Below, piece after piece: positions 10,187-18,146 of a DNA stretch of 64,000 nucleotides. Origin of the DNA: Thermus sp. 2.9 (GTDB taxonomy: Bacteria > Deinococcota > Deinococci > Deinococcales > Thermaceae). Numbering within the stretch: the first letter of the stretch is position 1; each line of letters starts with the position of its first letter. Both the position numbers and the translations under genes were made by a program. Under the pieces are notes generated by a model. It saw nothing but the letters and a program-made list of their open reading frames with translations. It had not been told where the DNA came from and did not search any database. Location of the stretch: the NCBI RefSeq assembly GCF_000794385.1, contig NZ_JTJB01000001.1, positions 183,105 through 247,104 of the forward strand, given 5' to 3'.

Positions 10187-10576
10187 ATGCACGAGGTGCT
10201 CCTTTTCCTCCATGGCTGGGTGCGTTGGTTCGTCCTCCTCTTCGGCCTCCTTACCCTCCTCCGGCCCGAGCCCCGCTTGGGGGCCTTCTTCGCCCACACC
10301 CTCACCCTGCAGGTGGTCCTGGGGGTGGTGTTGGCCTTTACGAGCCCCCTCTTCCAAGGGGCCTTGGCCAACCTACCCGCGGTGATGGCGGCGGGGGGTG
10401 AGGCCCGCTACTTCGTGGCGGAGCACTGGGTGGGGGGGCTTGTGGCCTTGGGGCTAGCCCACGCCGGGCTCGCCCAGGCCCGAAAGGGGAAGCCCCGGGC
10501 CCGGCTCCTCTTTGGCCTCGCCCTCCTGGTCCTCCTCCTTTCCATCCCCTGGTTCCGGCCCCTGTTCCGGCTCTAG
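10187..10576 (+). CDS. Small integral membrane protein of unknown function
   Basis: The 129-residue protein has about four hydrophobic helices (roughly residues 3-25, 30-52, 75-95 and 105-124). Histidines occur in or near helices (H9, H33, and two in AEHWVGGLVALGLAH), which could bind haem, but no family was recognised. Its last 123 bases lie antisense to the 3' end of the amrB gene. Two independent coding signals over the same DNA make one of the two tails less certain. Confidence 0.6.
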   Translation: MHEVLLFLHGWVRWFVLLFGLLTLLRPEPRLGAFFAHTLTLQVVLGVVLAFTSPLFQGALANLPAVMAAGGEARYFVAEHWVGGLVALGLAHAGLAQARKGKPRARLLFGLALLVLLLSIPWFRPLFRL

Positions 10577-11353
10577 GTAGGCTAAGGCGGCGTAGCCCAC
10601 CACCCGCGCCCTATCGCCCCCCGCCTCGGCGCTGGTGGCGTAGGCGAGGAGCTTCGGCCTCCAGTTCCAGGACCGGGCCAGGTGGGTGAGAGCGGCCCAA
10701 GGCAGCCGGCCGCAGGCCTCGGCCCGGGCCAGGCCCTCCGCGTCCAGGGCCAAAGCCTTCTCCAGGGTCCTCCCGTCCCGAAGGCGGGCCACGGGGTCGG
10801 GGTGGTAGTGGGAGAGGTCGCTGCTCGCCACCAGGAGGTCCTCGGGGCCCACCAGGGGGCGGAGGGCCTCCGCCGCCTCCTTGGGGTCCACCTCCCCAAA
10901 GAGGAGGGGGAGGATGGGGGTTTGGGGGAGGAGGCGCTGGAGGAAGGGGAGGAGGACCTCGAGGCTATGCTCCTCCCGAAAAGGCGCCTCGTACGCCAAG
11001 AAGGGCCTGCCCAGGGCGAGAAGCCCCTCCACCCCTTCCCGGTCCACCGCCACCTCTCCCAAGGGCGTGGCCCAGGCTCGGTGGGGGAAGAAGGCCACCC
11101 CCAGGAAGGGAACGAAGTGGCTTGGGCCGAGGAGGAAGACCCGCCTTGCCCTGCCCCGCCAAGCGGAAAGGGCCCGGAAGCTCTCCGCTATCGCCTTTCC
11201 CGCGTAGCGGTAGCCGGCGTGGGGGGAAAGGGCGCCCCGCACCCCCGGGAGGGGTGGGGTCTTGGCCTCTTGGAGAAGGCTTTCCACCTCCTCCTGGAGG
11301 GCCGCCGCCGACCCCGGGTAAAAAGAGCCCGCCACCGCCGGCTTCCTCACCAT
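10454..11353 (-). CDS. amrB: AmmeMemoRadiSam system protein B (MEMO1 family)
   Basis: A 299-residue MEMO-family protein related to class III extradiol dioxygenases. It starts MVRKPAVAGSFYPG, with LSPHAGYRYAG (H45), LLGPSH (H79) and SSDLSHYHP, the usual metal-site motifs. The function is unknown; the gene family travels with the radical SAM gene amrS, which overlaps its start by 7 bases here. The family domain ends at about GYAALAYL. The remaining 40 acidic, Glu/Pro/Gly-rich residues are encoded antisense to the neighbouring membrane protein gene and look like a recent run-on of the reading frame. Confidence 0.88.
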   Translation of the reverse strand: MVRKPAVAGSFYPGSAAALQEEVESLLQEAKTPPLPGVRGALSPHAGYRYAGKAIAESFRALSAWRGRARRVFLLGPSHFVPFLGVAFFPHRAWATPLGEVAVDREGVEGLLALGRPFLAYEAPFREEHSLEVLLPFLQRLLPQTPILPLLFGEVDPKEAAEALRPLVGPEDLLVASSDLSHYHPDPVARLRDGRTLEKALALDAEGLARAEACGRLPWAALTHLARSWNWRPKLLAYATSAEAGGDRARVVGYAALAYLEPEQGPEPGDGKEEDQEGEAKEEPGPGLPLSGLGEPGVG

Positions 11354-12390
11354 ACCCCGGGGATCCTCCGCCCGCACCCCGGGCAGACCCCGGGGGTTTC
11401 CCAAAGGGCCTCCACCCGGAAGCCCCGCCGCCTGAGGAGGAGCCGGCCGCAGTCCGGGCAGTGGGTGGAGCTCCGTTCCTCGTCCAGGACGTTTCCCACG
11501 TAAACGAAAAGGAGCCCCTCCTCCTTGGCGATCTCGTGGGCCCGCGCCAAGGTGGCGTGGCGCGTGGGCTTCAGGTCCAGCATGCGGTAGTCGGGGTGGG
11601 CGGCGGTGAGGTGCCAGGGGATCTCGGGGGAAAGCCCCTTGAGGAAGCGGGCCATGGCCCTAAGCTCCGCCTCGCCGTCGTTGTACCCTTCCAGGAGCAG
11701 GGTGGTCACCTCCACCCAGACGCCGAGGCCCACCAGGTACTCCAGGCTTTCCAGCACCGGCTTGAGCCGGGCCCCGCAGATCTCCCGGTAGAACTTCTCC
11801 GTGAACCCCTTGAGGTCCACGTTGGCGGCGTCCAGGTAAGGCCCTATGTAGTCCCAGGCTTCCCGGGTTTCAAAGCCGCTGGTGACGAAGACGTTCTTCA
11901 TCCCCCGGGCCTTGGCGAGGCGGGCGGTGTCGTGGGCGTACTCTATCCAGACGGCGGGCTCGTTGTAGGTGTAGGCGAGAAGCCTTACCCCCAAGGCCTC
12001 CGCCCTTGCCACCAACCGCTCGGGGGGCCAGTCCTCCCCCACGAAGCGGTCCAAGACGCCCTCCGGGCTTACCTGGAACTCCCGGAACTGGGAGATTTGC
12101 CAGTTCTGGCAGAAAGCGCAGAAGAGGTTGCACCCCACGGTGCCCACGGAGAGGATGGCCTCCCCGGGGTGGAAGTGGTAAAGGGGCTTCTTCTCCACTG
12201 GGTCCAAGTGGACCGCGGCGGCCTTGCCGTAGGTGACCAGGTAGAGCTTGCCCTTCAGGTTGCGCCGCACCCCGCACTTCCCCGCCCCGCCTTCGGGGAT
12301 GGCGCAGTAGTGGGCGCAGGCCCGGCACTGAACGAAGCCCTTGGGCAGGGGGCGCTTTAGGTCCGCTTCCCTGAGCGTGGCCAGCGTCAT
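11347..12390 (-). CDS. amrS: AmmeMemoRadiSam system radical SAM enzyme
   Basis: Radical SAM protein of 347 residues. The cluster motif CNLFCAFC (C87, C91, C94) is in the variant CxxxCxxC order. The N-terminal cysteines C22, C25, C29 and C39 and a C-terminal zinc-ribbon-like CPDC...CPGC pair complete the known architecture. I chose ATG 12390; the open frame runs on to 12669 with no family support and would cross the divergent gene. It is co-transcribed with amrB. The third partner, the AMMECR1-domain gene, is not in this window. Substrate unknown. Confidence 0.9.
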   Translation of the reverse strand: MTLATLREADLKRPLPKGFVQCRACAHYCAIPEGGAGKCGVRRNLKGKLYLVTYGKAAAVHLDPVEKKPLYHFHPGEAILSVGTVGCNLFCAFCQNWQISQFREFQVSPEGVLDRFVGEDWPPERLVARAEALGVRLLAYTYNEPAVWIEYAHDTARLAKARGMKNVFVTSGFETREAWDYIGPYLDAANVDLKGFTEKFYREICGARLKPVLESLEYLVGLGVWVEVTTLLLEGYNDGEAELRAMARFLKGLSPEIPWHLTAAHPDYRMLDLKPTRHATLARAHEIAKEEGLLFVYVGNVLDEERSSTHCPDCGRLLLRRRGFRVEALWETPGVCPGCGRRIPGVW

Positions 12391-12409
12391 TTCATAGGCT
12401 TCTAATCCC

Positions 12410-12429
12410 AGGATACCACGCCCTAAACT
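12410..12429. promoter_or_regulatory. Divergent -10 elements for amrS and the SWIM gene
   Basis: On the minus strand TATCCT (12410-12415) would give amrS a leader of about 13 bases. On the plus strand TAAACT (12424-12429) is followed by GGGGAG and then GTG 12436, a leaderless spacing of 6 bases. Confidence 0.45.
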
Positions 12430-12435
12430 GGGGAG

Positions 12436-13851
12436 GTGCGGCCCTTTCCTCCCCAAAGCGAGGAGGACTTCGCCCCCTTCTTCCCCGAGGAGCTCTTGCG
12501 CCGGGGCCTGGCCTACGCCCGGGAGGGGCGGGTTCGGCGGGTTTTCCGGGTGGGGGAGAGGCTTCTGGGCGAGGTGCAGGGTTCGGCGCCCCTCCCTTAC
12601 CGGGTGGAGGTGGGGCCGGGCCTTTCGGGCCGGTGCGACTGTCCTTACCCGGACTTCCCCTGCAAGCACACCGCCGCCCTCCTTTACGCCTACCTGGAAA
12701 GGCGGCCCGAGGACCTCCAGGCCCGCCTCGAGGCCCTCCCCCCCGAGGAGGCCAAGGCGCTTCTCCTCCGCCTTGCCCGGGTGCCGGAGGTGGCCTTCCG
12801 CCTCAAGGAGGCTTTGGCGCCCGAGGAGGCCTTCCGGGAAGGGGTGCGGCGCCTGCGCCAGGCCTTCCGCCTGGGGGAAGGGGAGGAGGAGGTGGAAGCC
12901 CTCCTCCTAAGGCTGGAAGAGGCGGGGCGGGAGGAGGTGGAGACCCTTTTGGAGGCCCTGCTCCAGGCCCCCTTTGACCCCGAGCCTTACCTGCGCCTGG
13001 CCCTGGCCCGCTACCAGGCCCTTTCGCCCCGGCTTCCCTTCCTCCTGGGGCTTTACCTGCGCCACCCTTCCGAGGCCTTGGGGGAGGCTTTTCTGAAGGC
13101 GGCGGAAGGGGCGCCGGAGGAGGCGCTTGCCCTCCTCAAAGGGAAAGACCCCTCGGGCCTAAAGCGGGCGCTTAGGGCCGAGCTCCTCTTCCGCCTGGGC
13201 CGGGAGGAAGAGGCCCTCGCCGCCTTGAAGGAGGGCCTCGAGGGGGTGGAGGACTACTTCCTCCTGGTGGAGCGCCTTTTGGCCCTGGGCCGCCTGGAGG
13301 AGGCCCTCTTCTACGCCGAGGAGGCCCTGGCCTGGTTCGGCCGGGATCCGAGGCTTCTTCCCCTTTTGGACCTCCTGGTGGCCCACCGGGGCCGGGTGGA
13401 GGACCACCGGGCCCGCTTCGCCCTGAGGCCGAACCTCGAGGACTACCTGGCCCTCAAGGCCAAGCTGGGAAAGGCCTTTTACCAGGAGCGCCCGCGGCTT
13501 TTGCGCCAGATGGACCTCCTTCTCCTCGCCCGCATCCACCTCCTGGAGGAGGACTGGAGGGCCTTGGAGCGCCTTCTGGAGCGGGCGTCTCCGGAGCACT
13601 ACCCCGCTTTGGCCGGGCTTCTGGAGGAAAAGCTTCCCGAAGAGGCCTTTCGCCTTTACCGGGAGGCGGCCCGGCGCCTGGTGGAGGCGGGGGGGAGGGC
13701 CCGCTACGCGGAGGCGGCGCGGCTTTTGCAACAGGCGGCCCGCCTGGACCCCAAGGGAGCCGAGGAGGCGGCCTTGGCCCTCCTCCGGGCCTACCCCCGC
13801 CGCCGGGCGCTTCAGGAGGCCCTCACACCCCTTTTCGGGCAAAGCTCGTGA
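12436..13851 (+). CDS. SWIM zinc-finger protein with long helical-repeat region
   Basis: The 471-residue protein has an N-terminal SWIM domain with metal ligands C67, C69, C76 and H78 (CDCPYPDFPCKH). About 390 Leu/Glu/Ala-rich residues follow in repeating helix pairs resembling TPR or HEAT repeats. SWIM domains bind DNA or proteins and occur in bacterial SWI/SNF-associated proteins. No helicase or nuclease domain is present here. GTG 12436 is the only sensible start. Its stop overlaps the start of the decaying acyltransferase gene. Function unknown. Confidence 0.8.
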   Translation: MRPFPPQSEEDFAPFFPEELLRRGLAYAREGRVRRVFRVGERLLGEVQGSAPLPYRVEVGPGLSGRCDCPYPDFPCKHTAALLYAYLERRPEDLQARLEALPPEEAKALLLRLARVPEVAFRLKEALAPEEAFREGVRRLRQAFRLGEGEEEVEALLLRLEEAGREEVETLLEALLQAPFDPEPYLRLALARYQALSPRLPFLLGLYLRHPSEALGEAFLKAAEGAPEEALALLKGKDPSGLKRALRAELLFRLGREEEALAALKEGLEGVEDYFLLVERLLALGRLEEALFYAEEALAWFGRDPRLLPLLDLLVAHRGRVEDHRARFALRPNLEDYLALKAKLGKAFYQERPRLLRQMDLLLLARIHLLEEDWRALERLLERASPEHYPALAGLLEEKLPEEAFRLYREAARRLVEAGGRARYAEAARLLQQAARLDPKGAEEAALALLRAYPRRRALQEALTPLFGQSS

Positions 13852-14458
13852 AGCCCTGGGAAAACGGGGAGGCGGAGCGCTCCCCTTGGGTGGAAGCTTT
13901 CCGGGGCTTGCCATCGTGGAGGTGGTCCTCCGCCACGTCATCGGCTATTTCCTGCGCGAGCTTTCCCTGGGGAGCCCAGAGTGGCTCCTCCTGGCGGCGG
14001 TGAACCGCACCCTGCGCCTCGCCGTGCCCGCCTTCCTCTTCATGACCGCCCTGGTCCTGGGGGCGGGGCTTTTGCGGGGGGTTCGCCTGGGCCGCTGGGT
14101 GAGGAACCCCGCCCTGCGCCTCCTTTGGCCCCACCTCCTCTTCCGCTACTGGGATGCGGGGGTTTTCCAGCCGGAGCGGCTTTTCCAAAGACTCCTTTGG
14201 GGCAGGGCCTACTTCCTGGCGGGGACCCTTCAGTTCACCCTGCTCCCCCCTTTGCCTTCTCCTCCTCTGGAGGCGCCCCTCGAGCCTCCTTCTCCTCCCC
14301 CGGCCGTGGGGCTTACCCTCCTCGTCTACTTCCTGAACCGGCGGTACCGCTTCCTGGCCTACCCGGGAAGCTTCGTCCATTGGTACACCCCGGCCATATT
14401 CCTCGGGCTTTACCTCGCCGCCCACCTGGCCCGCCTCCTCCCCCGGCTTGGGGTGCGG
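13848..14458 (+). pseudogene. Degraded membrane acyltransferase (acyltransferase_3-like)
   Basis: From GTG 13848 the frame reads VKPWENGEAERSPWVEAFRGL and then breaks near 13900-13910. One missing base moves the continuing homology (GLAIVEVVLRHVIGYFLREL..., FLFMTALVLGAG) into another frame. Hydrophobic helices with WVEAFRGLAIVEVVLRH are typical of the integral-membrane acyltransferase_3 family (OafA-like sugar O-acetylation). A Pro-rich stretch at 14230-14310 suggests a further shift, and the usual C-terminal third is missing, replaced by an unrelated hydrolase remnant. Not functional as read. Confidence 0.65.
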
Positions 14459-14921
14459 CGGCCCGCTTACCTGGGGCTACTCCCTCGGGGCTTGTGGGGC
14501 TCTCAAAGCGGCGGCCCGGAAAGGGGCCTCCAGGGGGGTGGCCTTTGTCATCGGGCCCGTGGACTTCGCCTAGCAGGTGGCCCTCCTCCGGCGAAGCCGC
14601 CCGGAGGCCTTAGGGCGCTGGCGGGAGGTCTTCGGCGGCCTCCCCGAGGACTGCCCCGCCTGCTACGTCCGGCAAAGCCCCTTGCCGGAGGCGGGGCGCC
14701 TGCAAGCTCCCCTCCTCGTCCTCCAGGCGGGCAACGACCCCCTCACCCCCCACCCAGGCCTGCCGCCTCCGGGACGCGCGGGAGGGGATGGGGCGGAGGG
14801 TGTACCAGGTGGCCCTTTCTCGGAGGACCATCCGATCCTCTTTCCCGACCTCCACCATGCGGTGGTGCCGGCCATGGGGGCCTTGGTGGAGCGGTTTCTT
14901 TTGGCCTGGCTTTGGCCTTGA
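14459..14921 (+). pseudogene. Remnant of an alpha/beta hydrolase
   Basis: One frame carries GYSLGACGALKAAARKG (a GxSxG nucleophile elbow at about 14475-14490). It hits an in-frame TAG at 14571, then resumes with LLVLQAGNDPLTP (acid residue region) and ends with FPDLHHAVVPAMGALVERF (histidine region). Between 14750 and 14820 the frame is scrambled by at least two compensating shifts. The 5' half of the gene is missing. This is a dead dienelactone-hydrolase/S9-type fragment whose last bases hold the tRNA promoter. Confidence 0.65.
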
Positions 14922-14946
14922 CAGGCGCGGGGCTTTGCCGCATAGT
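14918..14946 (+). promoter_or_regulatory. Promoter of the tandem tRNA-Ser genes
   Basis: A consensus TTGACA (14918-14923), a 17-base spacer, and CATAGT (14941-14946) as -10. The start point would fall near 14953, about 14 bases before the first tRNA. It has the only perfect -35 hexamer in the window besides the one at 26912. Confidence 0.65.
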
Positions 14947-14966
14947 AAGGCTTGCGGCCAGACCTT

Positions 14967-15057
14967 GGAGGGTTGGCCGAGCGGTTGAAGGCGGCGGTCT
15001 TGAAAACCGCTGTGGGCCTTGGGCCCACCGGGGGTTCGAATCCCTCACCCTCCGCCA
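14967..15057 (+). tRNA. tRNA-Ser (anticodon UGA)
   Basis: Long-variable-arm class II tRNA of 91 bases with encoded CCA. Acceptor GGAGGGT pairs with ACCCTCC. The anticodon stem GCGGT/ACCGC encloses CTTGAAA with TGA at 15001-15003. The variable-arm hairpin is GTGGGCC TTG GGCCCAC-like, and the T-loop is GGTTCGAATCC. Discriminator G as expected for serine tRNAs. It reads UCA and probably other UCN codons. Confidence 0.95.
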
Positions 15058-15064
15058 AAGGCGT

Positions 15065-15192
<128 letters not shown>

Positions 15193-15864
15193 ATGATCCT
15201 TCCCCTGCCGCCCCTAAAACCCTGCCGCTTTTGTAGGCGGAAAAACCGCTTCCTGGTGGAGGCGGACGTGGGGCCCTTGCACCTTGCCAACACCGGCCGC
15301 ATGGCGGAGCTTCTGCGCCCCGGGGTTTCCTGCTACTACCACCCCAAGCCCACCCCCAAGACCCTGGGGCGGATGGTCCTGGTGGCCGCAGAAGGGGTTT
15401 TGGTGGGAGTGGACGCGAGCCTTGCCGGCAGGCTTTTGGAACGCCTGCTCCGCTCCGGGCGGCTGGGCGCTTGCGAAGACCTTCGGCGGGAAGTGACGGT
15501 GGGTGGGGAAAGGTTGGACTTCTTCTCCCGGCTGGGGGGGAAGGAGACCTATTTGGAGGCCAAGAACTGCAACCGAGTGGCGGAAGGCCTCGCCCTTTTC
15601 CCCGACGCCCCCACCGCCCGGGGGGCGCGGCACCTCCGGCTCCTCGCCGCCTTGGCGCGGGAGGGGAAGGGGGCTTACGCCCTGTGGTTCGTGCAACACC
15701 CCTTGGCGGAGGCCTTCGCCTTAGACCCCGCCGATGCTCCCCTTTACCGTGCGGCCCAGGAAGCCCTGGAGGCGGGGGTGGTCCTCAGGGCCTACCGGGT
15801 GCGGCCCACCTTGGCGGCCCTGGTGGTGGAGGGAGAGCTCCCTTGGGTCTGGCTAGCCCCCTAG
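15193..15864 (+). CDS. sfsA: SfsA family protein (sugar fermentation stimulation homologue)
   Basis: A 223-residue SfsA-family protein with the hallmark segments LANTGRMAELL, an ALFPDAPTARGARHLRLL C-terminal block and ETYLEAKNC. SfsA folds resemble an OB domain plus a nuclease-like domain; DNA binding has been reported for E. coli, but a molecular activity is not settled. It lies directly after the tRNA terminator and converges on the ZIP transporter gene, overlapping it by 12 bases. Confidence 0.9.
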   Translation: MILPLPPLKPCRFCRRKNRFLVEADVGPLHLANTGRMAELLRPGVSCYYHPKPTPKTLGRMVLVAAEGVLVGVDASLAGRLLERLLRSGRLGACEDLRREVTVGGERLDFFSRLGGKETYLEAKNCNRVAEGLALFPDAPTARGARHLRLLAALAREGKGAYALWFVQHPLAEAFALDPADAPLYRAAQEALEAGVVLRAYRVRPTLAALVVEGELPWVWLAP

Positions 15865-16599
15865 CAGGATCTGGAAGGCCACCATGAGGGCCGCGGCCAC
15901 GGTTAAGACCGTGGCCACCCCCTCGGCCTCCGCCTCCTTGAGGGCGTCGGGCAGGAGCTCGGCCACCGCCATCCAGATCATGGCCCCGGCGGCGAAGCCC
16001 AGGCCCACGGGGAGGAGGGGCCGGAAGGCTTCCACCAGGAGGAAGGCGGGCACGGCCATGAGGGGCTGGGGCAGGCTGGAGAAGACGCTCCAGAAAGCGG
16101 CCCCCAGGACGTTCACCCCCCGGGGCACCAGGACTAGGCTGATGGCGAGCCCCTCGGGTATGTTGTGGACGGCGATGGCCAAGGTGATGAAAACTCCCAG
16201 GGCCTCCCCGCCCCCAAAGGCCACCCCCACCCCCACTCCCTCGGCGAAGGAGTGAAGGGTCATGATGCCCACGATCATCAGGGCCTTGCGGGCGTCCAGG
16301 CCCTTTAGCTCGCCGAAGCTCACCTCCCGGTTTTCCAGGTAGCGGTGGGAAAGCCGGATGAAAAGGAGGCCCAAGGCCACCCCCAGAAGGGTGCGGCCCA
16401 GGCTGTAGTTCACTCCCTCGTAGATGAGGCCGAAGCTCGCCGCCACCATGAGTCCGGCGGCGGCGGCGTTGGCCAGGCCCAGGTGGCGCTTGAGGACGTT
16501 TTGGGTGAAGAGGAAGGGCAAGGTGCCCAGGCCCGTGGCGGCGGCGGTGAAGAGGGCGTAGAGGAAGACGGTCCAGGGGGAAACGGTGAAGCCTTCCAT
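15853..16599 (-). CDS. ZIP-family divalent metal transporter (GufA/ZupT-like)
   Basis: A 248-residue inner-membrane protein with about eight hydrophobic helices. The metal-pathway motifs HSFAEGVGVGVAFGG (helix IV) and HNIPEGLAIS (helix V) identify it as a ZIP transporter moving Zn2+ or other divalent cations into the cytoplasm. The start is ATG 16599 behind an AGAGGGGG sequence. Metal specificity cannot be told from sequence. It lies just downstream of the alpha/beta hydrolase gene (12 bases), possibly in one transcript. Confidence 0.9.
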   Translation of the reverse strand: MEGFTVSPWTVFLYALFTAAATGLGTLPFLFTQNVLKRHLGLANAAAAGLMVAASFGLIYEGVNYSLGRTLLGVALGLLFIRLSHRYLENREVSFGELKGLDARKALMIVGIMTLHSFAEGVGVGVAFGGGEALGVFITLAIAVHNIPEGLAISLVLVPRGVNVLGAAFWSVFSSLPQPLMAVPAFLLVEAFRPLLPVGLGFAAGAMIWMAVAELLPDALKEAEAEGVATVLTVAAALMVAFQILLGG

Positions 16600-16611
16600 A
16601 CCCCCTCTAGC

Positions 16612-17304
16612 TTAATGCAAGCGATTACTAGTTGCAATAAGCCAATCCCGCACCGCTTCCGCTACCGCATGCCGGTTCCGGTCCAGTAGGAGGTCGTGCC
16701 CGCTTTCCGGGAAGACCAGGTGGCGCTTTTCCCGGCTCCCCAAAAGGGCGTAATAGCGGTCCTCTCCCTTGACCACGCGGTCCCGCCCCGCCTCCACCAC
16801 CAAAGCGGGGGCCCGGACCTGGGGGAGGACCTTGGGGGTTCCGCGCATGAGGCCAAGGAGCTCCCCCACCGCCCGGGTGGGGAAGTAGGGGTAGTTGGGG
16901 TTTTGCCGCTTTAGAAGGGGGTCCTCAATGGAGTTGGGCCCGGGAAAGAGGGGGATAAGCCAGGCCAGGTAGGGGGCCAGGGGGGCCAAGGGGTTTTGCA
17001 GGGCGAAGGCGGGGGCCAGGGCCACCAAGGCCACGGTGGGGTGGACCGCCGCCAGGTGGGCGGCGAGGAGGGCCCCCATGGAAAGCCCCACCACCCCCCG
17101 GGGCTCCGGGAGGGCCAGATAGGCCTCCTCCGCCTTCTTGAGCCAATCCTGCCACCGCACCTTAAGCAGGTCCTCGGGGCGGGTGCCGTGGCCGGGGAGG
17201 GTGGGCTGGGCCACGGCGAAGCCCGCTTCCCGGAGCACCTCGGGCAAGGGCCCCAGGGTGAGGACGGGGTGGGAGGTAAAGCCGTGCAGGAGGAGGAGGT
17301 GCAT
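16612..17304 (-). CDS. Alpha/beta hydrolase (carboxylesterase/monoacylglycerol lipase-like)
   Basis: A compact 230-residue serine hydrolase. The oxyanion region is LLLHGFTSHP, the nucleophile elbow GLSMG, the acid EAGRDRVVKG and the histidine FPESGHDLLLDRN. This resembles the Est30 carboxylesterase / YvaK family acting on short or medium acyl esters. No signal peptide is present, so it is cytoplasmic. A TATTCT hexamer 5 bases upstream of ATG 17304 suggests a leaderless transcript. Confidence 0.88.
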   Translation of the reverse strand: MHLLLLHGFTSHPVLTLGPLPEVLREAGFAVAQPTLPGHGTRPEDLLKVRWQDWLKKAEEAYLALPEPRGVVGLSMGALLAAHLAAVHPTVALVALAPAFALQNPLAPLAPYLAWLIPLFPGPNSIEDPLLKRQNPNYPYFPTRAVGELLGLMRGTPKVLPQVRAPALVVEAGRDRVVKGEDRYYALLGSREKRHLVFPESGHDLLLDRNRHAVAEAVRDWLIATSNRLH

Positions 17305-17309
17305 GCCTC

Positions 17310-17315
17310 AGAATA
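17310..17315 (-). promoter_or_regulatory. -10 element of the alpha/beta hydrolase gene
   Basis: TATTCT on the minus strand, 5 bases before ATG 17304. The divergent DUF4388 gene starts 57 bases away and has a TAAAAC (17347-17352) as its own weak -10 candidate. Confidence 0.45.
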
Positions 17316-17360
17316 CCCCGCCTGGACGTTCTTGTAAGCGGCGTGGTAAAACGGGGGGGA

Positions 17361-18143
17361 ATGCTGGAGGGCAACCTCGCGGAGTTCCCCTTTCCCTCCC
17401 TGGTGGGCGCCCTGATGAGCGCCGGGCGTACCGGGAGGCTTTTGGTAAGGCCACCCCACCTCGAGGGGGAGGTCTACGTACAAGGCGGCCAGGTGGTCCA
17501 CGCCCGGGTCCAGGCGGGGGAAAAGGTTTTGGAGGGAGAAGAGGCCTTGGACCTCCTGGCGGGGCTCCGGCGGGCCCCTTTCCGCTTTGAACCGGAAACC
17601 CTTCCCCCCCACACCACCCTACTTGGGGGGCTTGCCGTGCCTGCGCGGCTTGCGGAGGCCCAGGCGGCCTGGCAGGCCCTAAGCCTCCCCGCGGACTGGG
17701 GCTACGTTCTGCGCCTGCCGAGCAAGGAGGGAGCGGCGGAGCTCACCCCGGAGGCCTTGAGGGTCCTGGCCCAGGTGGAGGGGAAGCGCATCGCCGAGGT
17801 CCTGGTGGCCCCTGGGGTGTTGCGCCTTGCCCGCATCCTCCACACCCTGTTGCAGATGGGGGTTTTGGAGGCGGTGCCCGTGGTGGAGGTTCCCCCCGAG
17901 CACCTTCTGGTCCTGCCCATCTACGGACCGGGGCACGGGATTGCCTACGTGGACGAGGCCCTTTACGCTGCGTGGGCCCGGGCCATCCGCCACGGGTTCC
18001 GCTTGCGGGTCACCCCTCCTGGGACCACCATGGAGGTGCGGCCCAGACCCAACATCCCCGGGCGGCTTGGGCTTTTGGAGGAGGACCTGAAACGCCTGCG
18101 CCTCAGGCGTGGGGATAAGGTGGAAGCGGTGCCGGAGGTGTAG
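17361..18143 (+). CDS. DUF4388 (PATAN-like) domain protein
   Basis: The 260-residue protein has a DUF4388 domain over residues 1-85 (LEGNLAEFPFPSLVGALMSAGRTGRLLV..., GEVYVQGGQVVHARV). It is a fold common in Thermus-Deinococcus and delta-proteobacterial signalling proteins. A second winged-helix-like segment sits near residues 125-175. ATG 17361 is chosen over GTG 17343 because LEGNLAEF is the family start and a G-rich ribosome site precedes it. It sits 3 bases upstream of an amino-acid symporter gene, hinting at a regulatory link, but that is inference. Confidence 0.7.
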   Translation: MLEGNLAEFPFPSLVGALMSAGRTGRLLVRPPHLEGEVYVQGGQVVHARVQAGEKVLEGEEALDLLAGLRRAPFRFEPETLPPHTTLLGGLAVPARLAEAQAAWQALSLPADWGYVLRLPSKEGAAELTPEALRVLAQVEGKRIAEVLVAPGVLRLARILHTLLQMGVLEAVPVVEVPPEHLLVLPIYGPGHGIAYVDEALYAAWARAIRHGFRLRVTPPGTTMEVRPRPNIPGRLGLLEEDLKRLRLRRGDKVEAVPEV

Positions 18144-18146
18144 CCT

